From Gammaproteobacteria bacterium (lineage in GTDB: Bacteria > Pseudomonadota > Gammaproteobacteria > BMS3Bbin11), in contig JAUVSB010000080.1 in the NCBI GenBank assembly GCA_030597275.1, positions 1 to 6,648 of the forward strand: a stretch of DNA of 6,648 nucleotides, written 5' to 3'. Shown here in pieces: positions 1-5,875 of the stretch. How positions within the stretch are numbered: position 1 is the stretch's first letter; the number at the start of each line of letters is the position of its first letter. A model generated the notes under the pieces. It had not been told where the DNA came from. It searched no databases and was given only the letters and a program-made list of their open reading frames with translations. The translations under genes were made by a program, and so were the position numbers.

Positions 1-210
1 CACCTTTTCCTGAGCCCGTTCACGAACGGAGCATGTGTTTAGCAACAATACATCAGCCTGCTCTGGATCAGTCGTCACAGACATACCATGCGACCTCGCG
101 AGCAGATCAGCCATGCGCTTCGAATCGTATTCGTTCATCTGACAGCCAAAGGTCTTGATAAAAAGCTTCTGGCCGGTTTTAGTAGCCTGTGCAGGCCTGG
201 ATATGGACAT
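1..210 (-). CDS. miaB: Second, partial copy of the miaB 5' end (70 codons, open at the window edge)
   Basis: Read on the minus strand from the ATG at 210-208, this is an uninterrupted 70-codon frame running off the left edge. It starts MSISRPAQATKTGQKLFIKT and matches the first 70 residues of the intact miaB at 529, including the FGCQMNEYDS and NTCSVRE motifs with two of the three N-terminal cluster cysteines (C23, C60). Over 210 bases I count 10 differences from the intact copy. They give only three amino-acid changes (S7A, G8Q, S10T); the other codons that differ are synonymous. Bases 1-117 are identical to the reverse complement of 622-738. The reading frame is intact as far as visible, so it looks like a start of a functional allele rather than a decayed pseudogene. 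It could be a real inverted duplicate or a strain variant joined by mis-assembly. The rest of the gene lies outside the window, so completeness is unknown. Confidence 0.6.
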   Translation of the reverse strand, partial: MSISRPAQATKTGQKLFIKTFGCQMNEYDSKRMADLLARSHGMSVTTDPEQADVLLLNTCSVRERAQEKV

Positions 211-528
211 TAAAATGTGGGAATAGTGTTACGGATGAATAAGCTAACCGGAATCACGTAAAATTTCAAGCTGACATGATGATTGTAGGTTTTTTCGAGC
301 TTATAAAGAATTACGGATTACGTTTTACGTATTACGGAAAATCAAGGTCGATTTCCAAGGGGCGCGTTGCAGGTTCGGTTTCTTGCCAAATAATACGTAG
401 AACGTAATTCGTAAAACTTAATACGCTCGAAATAAACCTTGCAATCATCATGTCAGACTGAAAAATTACTGGAATTTTTCCCCCAATACGGTTAGCTTAT
501 CTATCCGTAATACTTTTCCCGCACTTTA
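211..528. other. Non-coding region between the two divergent miaB starts
   Basis: I see no gene in these 318 bases. The region is AT-rich outside its centre and holds the paired blocks CGGTTAGCTTAT (489-500) and CAATCATCATGTCAG (442-456) with their inverted counterparts (239-250, 271-285). It also holds the two heptad arrays described separately. The right side alone has a small AT-only dyad, AAAAATT (461-467) with AATTTTT (473-479), which the left arm lacks. A miaB promoter is expected here. TAATAC at 508-513 could be a -10 box but has no convincing -35 partner, so I do not call it. Confidence 0.6.
311..428. repeat. Inverted pair of heptanucleotide arrays, consensus TTACGNN
   Basis: At 311-338 there are four consecutive 7-nt units of the form TTACGNN (units at 311, 318, 325, 332; endings GA, TT, TA, GA). 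At 394-428 units read in the opposite orientation with the same period: TACGTAG, AACGTAA, TTCGTAA, then the more degenerate AACTTAA and TACGCTC. The facing arrays pair over about 24 bases (311-334 with 391-414) with 2 mismatches, leaving a loop of about 56 nt. Whether both arms belong to one natural element, or face each other only because of the larger fold-back at 1-738, cannot be settled from the sequence. Confidence 0.7.
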
Positions 529-1929
529 ATGTCCATATCGAGGCCCTCAGGGGCTAGCAAAACAGGCCAGAAGCTCTTTATCAAGACCTTTGGCTGTCAG
601 ATGAACGAATACGATTCGAAACGCATGGCTGATCTGCTCGCGAGGTCGCATGGTATGTCTGTGACGACTGATCCAGAGCAGGCTGATGTATTGTTGCTAA
701 ACACATGCTCCGTTCGTGAACGGGCTCAGGAAAAGGTGTTTTCCCAATTGGGGCGCTGGAGAGAGTGGAAACTGGATAATCCTGAATTGCTGATTGGTGT
801 CGGCGGCTGTGTGGCCAGTCAGGAAGGACAGGACATTCTTGATCGAGCACCATATGTTGACATCATCTTTGGTCCACAAACTTTGCATCGTCTGCCGCAG
901 CTGATTAACGCCTGCCGCGAACAGCATAAAAGCACAATTGATACCAGCTTCCCCGAAATTGAAAAATTTGATGCCTTGCCAGAGCCGAGGGCTGAAGGAC
1001 CAACCGCTTTTGTTTCTATTATGGAAGGCTGCAGCAAATATTGCAGCTTCTGCGTCGTACCTTATACTCGTGGTGAAGAATTTTCTCGCCCTTTTGATGA
1101 CGTACTGTCCGAAGTGGTCGCGCTGGCTGAGCAGGGAGTACGTGAAGTTAATTTACTGGGACAGAATGTTAATGCCTATCAGGGCAGTATGTTTGATGGT
1201 TCCATCGCTGATCTGGCAACACTGATTCAATATGTTGCAGAAATTGATGGCATAGAGCGAATACGCTTCACCACCTCACACCCTTTGGAGTTCAGTGATT
1301 CCCTGATTGATGCTTTTGCAAGCATTTCCAAACTGGTTGATCACTTGCATCTACCGGTGCAATCCGGTTCAGACCGTATACTTTCCCTGATGAAAAGAGG
1401 GTACACCGTACAGGACTACATACAGATTATTGAAAAGCTGAAACTGGTACGACCAAATATCAGTTTGTCGTCTGATTTTATTATTGGCTTTCCTGGTGAG
1501 ACGGAAGCGGATTTTCAGGCCACTATGGATCTGATCAAAACAATTGGTTTTGATCACTCCTTCAGTTTTGTCTACAGTGCCAGGCCGGGTACACCAGCGG
1601 CGGACCTTGAGGATTCTGTACTGATGTCAGTAAAAAAGGAACGCCTGTCCCTGTTACAGAAACAGATTCTGGAGCAAGCAGCTGGTATTAGTCAGAATAT
1701 GGTGGGTTCAGTTCAGCGGGTACTGGTGCAAGGTGTTTCAAAGAAAAGTGATAGCGAGATGTCAGGCCGTACAGAGAACAACCGGGTGGTCAATTTTGCT
1801 GGCCCGGCAAGGCTTATTGGCCAGATGATCGATGTCAGGATAACTTCTGTATTGCCTAATTCATTGCGTGGCGTCGCAGAGGGTATCAATATTCCTCGTG
1901 AAATTCAGATAGAGTGTGTTACTGGATGA
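529..1929 (+). CDS. miaB: tRNA-2-methylthio-N6-dimethylallyladenosine synthase MiaB
   Basis: MiaB is a cytoplasmic radical-SAM methylthiotransferase that converts i6A37 to ms2i6A37 in tRNAs reading UNN codons. The 466-residue protein has the family's three parts. The N-terminal UPF0004 domain (about 15-130) carries cluster cysteines C23, C60 and C94. The radical-SAM domain (about 155-385) has the C-x3-C-x2-C motif at C168, C172 and C175, followed by VPYTRGEEFSRP. The C-terminal TRAM domain (about 386-453) includes GRTENNRVVNF. Length is typical. ATG 529 is the first possible start after an in-frame TAA at 508-510. It is also retained, with the same N-terminal frame, in the inverted copy, although no clear Shine-Dalgarno sequence precedes it. 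It is the first gene of the five-gene set; ybeZ follows 10 nt after its stop. All catalytic motifs are intact, so this copy should be functional. Confidence 0.97.
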   Translation: MSISRPSGASKTGQKLFIKTFGCQMNEYDSKRMADLLARSHGMSVTTDPEQADVLLLNTCSVRERAQEKVFSQLGRWREWKLDNPELLIGVGGCVASQEGQDILDRAPYVDIIFGPQTLHRLPQLINACREQHKSTIDTSFPEIEKFDALPEPRAEGPTAFVSIMEGCSKYCSFCVVPYTRGEEFSRPFDDVLSEVVALAEQGVREVNLLGQNVNAYQGSMFDGSIADLATLIQYVAEIDGIERIRFTTSHPLEFSDSLIDAFASISKLVDHLHLPVQSGSDRILSLMKRGYTVQDYIQIIEKLKLVRPNISLSSDFIIGFPGETEADFQATMDLIKTIGFDHSFSFVYSARPGTPAADLEDSVLMSVKKERLSLLQKQILEQAAGISQNMVGSVQRVLVQGVSKKSDSEMSGRTENNRVVNFAGPARLIGQMIDVRITSVLPNSLRGVAEGINIPREIQIECVTG

Positions 1930-1931
1930 GA
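1928..1931 (+). promoter_or_regulatory. Probable ribosome binding site of ybeZ
   Basis: GAGA lies 8 nt before the ATG at 1940 and overlaps the miaB stop codon. It favours ATG 1940 over the upstream in-frame GTG at 1916, and its position suggests coupling to miaB termination. The match to a full Shine-Dalgarno sequence is short. Confidence 0.4.
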
Positions 1932-1939
1932 ACTTCAGT

Positions 1940-2923
1940 ATGAGTGTGTCAGAACCCGTCCATCATTTTTCTTTACAGCCTGCCAGCAATGAAAATCTTG
2001 CGATACTTTGTGGCCAGTTTAATGAAAATATCAAACAGGTAGAGAAATACTTTGATACCCGAATCATGCACCGCGGTGGTGATTTCACTGTATTTGGCAG
2101 TAAGAGTTTGACATCCAGGGTAGAGGCAGTGATCCAGGACCTTTATGCCCACGCAGCTGAAAGTGAAGTACTGGATACGTCCACCGTTCATGTGACACTA
2201 CAACATCTGTCACAAAATAGTAATAAAGGCGAAGAACTGATAGTCGTCAGGACGCCGCGAATTAAGGTGAGGTTGCGAAATCCTCGCCAGCAGGCTTATG
2301 CCAGAAATATCATTACAAATGATATCAACTTTGCCATTGGACCAGCAGGTACTGGCAAGACTTACCTTGCTGTTGCCTGTGCCATTGAGGCACTCGAAAA
2401 AGAAGAAATCAGCAAGATTGTCCTGGTGCGGCCTGCTGTAGAGGCAGGCGAGCGACTGGGTTTTTTACCTGGGGATCTGGAGCAGAAGGTCGATCCTTAT
2501 CTACGTCCTCTTTATGATGCACTCTATGAAATGCTGGGTTTTGAGCGTGTTGATCGCCTGCTTGAGCGGCATGTTATCGAGATTGCGCCGCTGGCCTATA
2601 TGCGTGGGCGAACATTAAATGAGGCGATGGTCATACTGGATGAAGCACAGAATACCACGGAAGAACAAATGCGCATGTTTCTAACCCGTATCGGTTGCGA
2701 TTCACGCGCGATTATCACCGGTGATGTCACACAAACTGATTTACCGCGTTCACAACGCTCAGGCCTGAAACATGCCATTGAAGTTCTAAAGAGTATTCCC
2801 GAGATTAAGTTTAACTATTTTCAAACCAGTGATGTGGTCAGACACCCGCTGGTACAGAAGATCGTTGAGGCCTATCAGAAAACCGATAAAAAAGAGTCTG
2901 ATAAGAATGCCGCTGATGATTGA
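1940..2923 (+). CDS. ybeZ: PhoH-like ATPase YbeZ
   Basis: YbeZ is a cytoplasmic PhoH-family P-loop NTPase, encoded beside the endoribonuclease YbeY in most gammaproteobacteria and thought to act with it in RNA or ribosome metabolism. Its exact substrate is unsettled. With ATG 1940 the product is 327 residues. The N-terminal part (about 1-110) is the less conserved RNA-binding-like region. The ATPase core follows, with Walker A GPAGTGKT (134-141), RPAVEAGERLGFLPGDL (164-180), Walker B VILDEAQN (231-238) and TGDVTQTDLP (260-269). The tail after about 312 is charged and lysine-rich. A GTG at 1916 would add eight residues and overlap miaB by 14 nt. I prefer 1940 because it is an ATG with an upstream GAGA and gives an N-terminus close in length to E. 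coli YbeZ. The 3' end overlaps the ybeY start. Confidence 0.95.
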   Translation: MSVSEPVHHFSLQPASNENLAILCGQFNENIKQVEKYFDTRIMHRGGDFTVFGSKSLTSRVEAVIQDLYAHAAESEVLDTSTVHVTLQHLSQNSNKGEELIVVRTPRIKVRLRNPRQQAYARNIITNDINFAIGPAGTGKTYLAVACAIEALEKEEISKIVLVRPAVEAGERLGFLPGDLEQKVDPYLRPLYDALYEMLGFERVDRLLERHVIEIAPLAYMRGRTLNEAMVILDEAQNTTEEQMRMFLTRIGCDSRAIITGDVTQTDLPRSQRSGLKHAIEVLKSIPEIKFNYFQTSDVVRHPLVQKIVEAYQKTDKKESDKNAADD

Positions 2924-3362
2924 TTTACAGATAGCCGTTGCAGATGAACAAATCCCGGATAGAAAAAAGTTTCAGCTTTGGGCGGATGCAGCCGGTGAAG
3001 CCTGTGGTGTTGACAACAGCGAGTTGACCATTCGTGTCACTGATGAAATAGAAAGTGCTGAATTGAACGAACGGTATCGAAATAAAAAGGGCTCTACTAA
3101 TGTTCTTTCCTTCCCTTTCGAAGATCCGCCTGGAGTCGCTACAGAGATATTGGGTGACCTGGTTATTTGTGCACCTGTAGTCCGGCGTGAAGCTGATGAA
3201 CAGGGAAAAACGACCGAGGCACACTGGGCGCATATGCTGGTGCATGGTGTACTGCATCTTTGTGGTTTTGATCATCTGCATGAAAGTGAGGCTGATGAGA
3301 TGGAGAGTCTGGAAACAGGTATCCTGACAGGCCTTGGTTATCCGACACCCTATAATGATTAA
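2907..3362 (+). CDS. ybeY: Endoribonuclease YbeY (rRNA maturation factor)
   Basis: YbeY is a zinc-dependent single-strand endoribonuclease needed for 16S rRNA 3'-end maturation and 70S ribosome quality control. The 151-residue product is close to the usual 155. It has the family's metal site H-x3-H-x5-H in HGVLHLCGFDH (H113, H117, H123). The conserved arginine is R58 in the segment YRNKKGSTNVLSFPF, and LGDLVIC follows at 82-88. Two starts fit: ATG 2907 (17-nt overlap with ybeZ) and ATG 2916 (8-nt overlap). I chose 2907 because it gives the N-terminal length seen in E. coli before the IDLQ segment and has AAAGAG 10 nt upstream. The frame stays open further upstream to 2829, but that is only a shadow of ybeZ. 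The overlap implies translational coupling with its partner ATPase. Confidence 0.93.
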   Translation: MPLMIDLQIAVADEQIPDRKKFQLWADAAGEACGVDNSELTIRVTDEIESAELNERYRNKKGSTNVLSFPFEDPPGVATEILGDLVICAPVVRREADEQGKTTEAHWAHMLVHGVLHLCGFDHLHESEADEMESLETGILTGLGYPTPYND

Positions 3363-3368
3363 TAAATA

Positions 3369-4241
3369 ATGAAGAAAAAACTAAAGAAACCTCGACCTCG
3401 TTTGCGTTCCTGGTTGTCCAGACTGGGGCTTTCCCTGCTGGGCAAATCCATGGAACGCGAAGATATAATAAAAATTCTGCGTAGCGCCACTGAGCGTCAG
3501 CTCATCGGACAGGATGCACTGGACATGATAGAAGGTGTTTTCCAGGTATCGACGATGCAGGTGCGTGACATCATGGTGCCGCGCTCGCAAATGGTCGTTC
3601 TTGAGCGAGATGTCTCACCGGAAGACTTTCTGCCGATAATGAATGAACACGGCTACTCGCGTTACCCGGTTATTAAAGAAGACCGTGATAATGTCATTGG
3701 TGTGCTGTTGGCTAAAGACCTGTTGCGTTATTTTGAGAGTGATCAGAAACAGCGTTTTGTCTTCAGGGATGTCCTGCGCCAGGCGGTTTTTGTCCCCGAG
3801 AGCAAACGTCTCAATGTGTTATTAGCAGACTTCCGCGCCAATCGTAATCACATGGCCATTGTTATGAATGAGTATGGCGGAGTGGCCGGGCTGGTCACTA
3901 TCGAGGATGTACTGGAACAGATTGTCGGCGATATCCAGGATGAATTTGATTACGATGAAGATGACAGCATGATACGTAAAACCGATGATGGATTTATTGT
4001 CAAGGCACTGACGCCGCTGGAAGATTTCAACGGCTATTTTAAAAGCTCATTTCGGCAGGGAGATACCGAGACTATCGGCGGTCTGGTCACAAATGTATTT
4101 TCCTACCTGCCGGAAAGGGGGGAGTCAGTCGATATCAACGGCTTCCATTTTACAGTACTGCATTGCGACTCTCGGCGTATCAATCTGCTTAAGCTCACAA
4201 TGATAGAAGGTTCAGATACACAAGTGGAAAGCATGTCATGA
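3369..4241 (+). CDS. corC: CBS-domain protein CorC/YbeX (Mg/Co handling)
   Basis: This is a soluble CBS-pair protein of the CorC/YbeX family. It was first tied to Mg2+/Co2+ efflux with CorA, and in E. coli has been linked to ribosome metabolism; its molecular action is unclear. The 290 residues match the usual 292. A very basic N-terminus (about 1-30) is followed by a helical segment with LDMIEGVFQVSTMQVRDIMV. CBS1 spans about 66-125 (PRSQMV, SRYPVI, GVLLAKDLL) and CBS2 about 132-190 (VPESKRLNVLL, MAIVMNEYGGVAGLVTIED). The C-terminal transporter-associated (CorC_HlyC) domain covers about 207-281 (ETIGGLV, LPERGE, DSRRINLLKL). There are no membrane segments, which separates it from the membrane-bound CNNM/YfjD relatives. 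It starts 6 nt after ybeY without an obvious Shine-Dalgarno sequence. An internal ATG at 3450 is possible, but the basic N-terminus fits the family. Confidence 0.94.
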   Translation: MKKKLKKPRPRLRSWLSRLGLSLLGKSMEREDIIKILRSATERQLIGQDALDMIEGVFQVSTMQVRDIMVPRSQMVVLERDVSPEDFLPIMNEHGYSRYPVIKEDRDNVIGVLLAKDLLRYFESDQKQRFVFRDVLRQAVFVPESKRLNVLLADFRANRNHMAIVMNEYGGVAGLVTIEDVLEQIVGDIQDEFDYDEDDSMIRKTDDGFIVKALTPLEDFNGYFKSSFRQGDTETIGGLVTNVFSYLPERGESVDINGFHFTVLHCDSRRINLLKLTMIEGSDTQVESMS

Positions 4242-5758
4242 TCCACCCGCGATGGCAGGATGCCATCGTATTGCTTGCCGGTGCCGGGCTGGTGTTTTCT
4301 TTTGCACCGTTTGGTTTTTTCCCACTGGCCATTATATTCCCCGCTCTACTGTTTAACTTCTGGTCCGAAGCGACGCCTGCCCGTTCCGCCTGGCTGGGCT
4401 TTATCTTTGGACTCGGTCTGTTTGGAACAGGGGCCTCCTGGGTTTATGTCTCGATTCACGAGTTCGGTTTTATGCCGGTACCCCTGGCAGCTTTACTGGT
4501 ATTTCTGTTCGTAACGTTGCTTTCTTTTTTTCCTGCAGCGGCAGGCTGGTTGCAGGCTCGGGCGGTGAACCCTGGTGTATATCGACTGCTGTTTGCCATG
4601 CCAGTGTTCTGGGTCTTGATGGAGTGGCTGCGAGGCTGGTTGATGACAGGTTTTCCCTGGTTACACCTGGGTTATTCACAAAGCAATAGCCCGTTAATGA
4701 ATTTGGCACCCCTGATAGGGGTCTATGGCATGAGCCTGCTTACAGCAATACTGGCAGCGCTTTTAGTTTTGATGATAAGAGCAGCAATAGCCAAAGGATG
4801 GCAGCGCTTACTAGCAACAGGGAGCCTGTTTGCAGGGGTCTTTTTTGTAAGCTGGATAGCCGGAGGCCTGCAGTTTGTAACTCCGGCAGGTGAGAAAGTA
4901 GACATTGCCCTGTTGCAGGGCAACGTGCCTCTTAGCGAGAAATGGAAACCGGGTGCCAGCCACCAAATTATTTCTCACTATATCGCACTTAGCCGGAAAG
5001 TAGTCAACGACAGTGAGATTATCGTCTGGCCTGAAGGCGCTGTGCCTGATAGCTGGCAGCATGTTTCTGCCTGGTTAGGCCTTGCCCTGCCTCGAAGGCA
5101 GGATGGTAGCGCACCCGATTATCTTATTGGTTCTATTGATTCTACCCCTGGTGGAAACTACTACAATGCTGCAATCACCCTATCGGCTACAAATAAAAAA
5201 CCAGAGGCAAATGAGATATATAGGAAACGGCACCTTGTGGCATTTGGAGAATTTCTTCCATTAAAACCGCTGTTGGGCTGGCTGATAGATTATCTGAAAA
5301 TACCTATGTCAGATTTTACCAGCTGGCAGGGAGCGCAGCCGGATATAAAACTTGCAGGCTGGCCAGCTGCGATTAGTATTTGTTACGAAGATGCCTTTGG
5401 CGAAGAGCTAATTACAAACGTTAGCGATACCGTATTTCTTATCAATATTAGCGAAGATGCCTGGTTCGGTGATTCACTGGCCCCGCACCAGAGACTGCAG
5501 ATGGCCCAGATCAGGGCGCGCGAATCCGGTCGTTACTTTGTCAGAGCGGCCAATACCGGGATCACAGCTGTGATCAATGAAAAAGGGGAAATCACCTCAA
5601 GCCTGGAGCAGTTTACCTCGGGTACACTAGTTTCTGAGGTGGTGCCGATGAAAGGTATTACGCCATATGTTCGTTATGGCAACAGCCTGTTTCTTGGCTT
5701 GCTTCTGCTTTGGTTCCTGCCAGTTTTGTTTGTCTGGTTTCGCAAGGAAGACAGGTGA
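4238..5758 (+). CDS. lnt: Apolipoprotein N-acyltransferase Lnt
   Basis: Lnt is an inner-membrane enzyme that transfers an acyl chain from a phospholipid to the alpha-amino group of the lipoprotein's first cysteine, completing triacylation. The 506-residue protein (E. coli 512) has hydrophobic segments from about 8 to 212, then a periplasmic nitrilase-like domain (about 220-470), then a last membrane helix (about 482-500) ending in a basic tail. The catalytic triad by family alignment is E266 (in VWPEGAVP), K330 (in YRKRHLVAFGE) and C382 (in SICYEDAFGE). Supporting residues W236, E338 and E384 are also present. The usual HLVPFGE reads HLVAFGE here (A335). ATG 4238 overlaps the corC stop as ATGA, a standard coupling arrangement. 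It is the last gene of the operon. Confidence 0.96.
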   Translation: MIHPRWQDAIVLLAGAGLVFSFAPFGFFPLAIIFPALLFNFWSEATPARSAWLGFIFGLGLFGTGASWVYVSIHEFGFMPVPLAALLVFLFVTLLSFFPAAAGWLQARAVNPGVYRLLFAMPVFWVLMEWLRGWLMTGFPWLHLGYSQSNSPLMNLAPLIGVYGMSLLTAILAALLVLMIRAAIAKGWQRLLATGSLFAGVFFVSWIAGGLQFVTPAGEKVDIALLQGNVPLSEKWKPGASHQIISHYIALSRKVVNDSEIIVWPEGAVPDSWQHVSAWLGLALPRRQDGSAPDYLIGSIDSTPGGNYYNAAITLSATNKKPEANEIYRKRHLVAFGEFLPLKPLLGWLIDYLKIPMSDFTSWQGAQPDIKLAGWPAAISICYEDAFGEELITNVSDTVFLINISEDAWFGDSLAPHQRLQMAQIRARESGRYFVRAANTGITAVINEKGEITSSLEQFTSGTLVSEVVPMKGITPYVRYGNSLFLGLLLLWFLPVLFVWFRKEDR

Positions 5759-5763
5759 AATTA

Positions 5764-5863
5764 GATCCAAGTTCCAAGATCTAAGACCCAAGATCCAAGA
5801 TCCAAGTCAAAAATGCTGTGCCTCTGAACTTGGTTTTTAATCTCTAAGCTTGGAGCTTGGATC
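5764..5863. repeat. Inverted pair of heptanucleotide arrays, consensus GATCCAA / TTGGATC
   Basis: Six adjacent 7-nt units start at 5764, 5771, 5778, 5785, 5792 and 5799. All end in AA and follow G-A/T-T/C-C-C/T-A-A; three are exactly GATCCAA. On the far side, TTGGAGC (5850-5856) and TTGGATC (5857-5863) are the same unit inverted, with a degenerate one (TCTAAGC) before them at 5843. The arrays can pair 5790-5806 with 5849-5865, 17 bp with a single mismatch. The element almost fills the gap between the convergent lnt and mgtE genes. It has no coding capacity that I can support. Confidence 0.85.
5802..5838 (+). terminator. Possible terminator-like hairpin after lnt
   Basis: CCAAGT (5802-5807) can pair with ACTTGG (5828-5833), immediately followed by five T residues (5834-5838). 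The stem is short and the loop is 20 nt, so as an intrinsic terminator it is weak. It competes with the longer 17-bp pairing of 5790-5806 with 5849-5865. Position after lnt and between convergent genes fits a terminator role for the operon; this is inference. Confidence 0.35.
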
Positions 5864-5875
5864 TTCTTTACTACG

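Larger units (their letters stand above)
1..738. repeat. Long imperfect inverted repeat with two head-to-head miaB starts
   Basis: Bases 1-210 pair with 529-738 (position p with 739-p) with 10 mismatches. Outside the coding part the arms still pair in blocks. The 12-mer at 239-250 pairs with 489-500, the 15-mer at 271-285 pairs with 442-456, and the heptad array at 311-334 pairs with 391-414 with 2 mismatches. Between these blocks there are substitutions and about 14 nt of net length difference, the right arm being longer. The unpaired centre is about 335-390. The arms read outward as two divergent miaB genes with their own upstream regions. This may be a genuine inverted duplication or an assembly fold-back. 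Confidence 0.85.

Noticed and set aside
311..338. CRISPR-like or attachment-site array
   Set aside because: The units are 7 nt, directly adjacent and without spacers; no cas, integrase or tRNA gene is present.
461..479. AT-only dyad AAAAATT/AATTTTT before miaB as a terminator or regulator
   Set aside because: The stem has no G-C pairs, no useful T-run context, and is absent from the inverted arm, so it is probably chance.
1..738. Invertible promoter (phase-variation switch) between the inverted arms
   Set aside because: Recombination between the arms would flip only a short core without a recognisable promoter. No recombinase gene is visible, and the arms diverge too much near the centre for typical site-specific inversion sites.
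581..1557. Several minus-strand open frames inside miaB (581-853, 697-927, 819-1037, 1369-1557)
   Set aside because: These are shadows of a well-supported gene with no ribosome binding site or family resemblance.
1916..1939. GTG start for ybeZ at 1916, adding eight residues and overlapping miaB
   Set aside because: ATG 1940 has an upstream GAGA at good spacing and gives an N-terminus more like E. coli YbeZ. The GTG remains possible but less supported.
2829..2906. Longer ybeY beginning at ATG 2829
   Set aside because: The extra 26 residues are unlike any YbeY N-terminus and lie wholly inside ybeZ; the family start fits 2907 or 2916.
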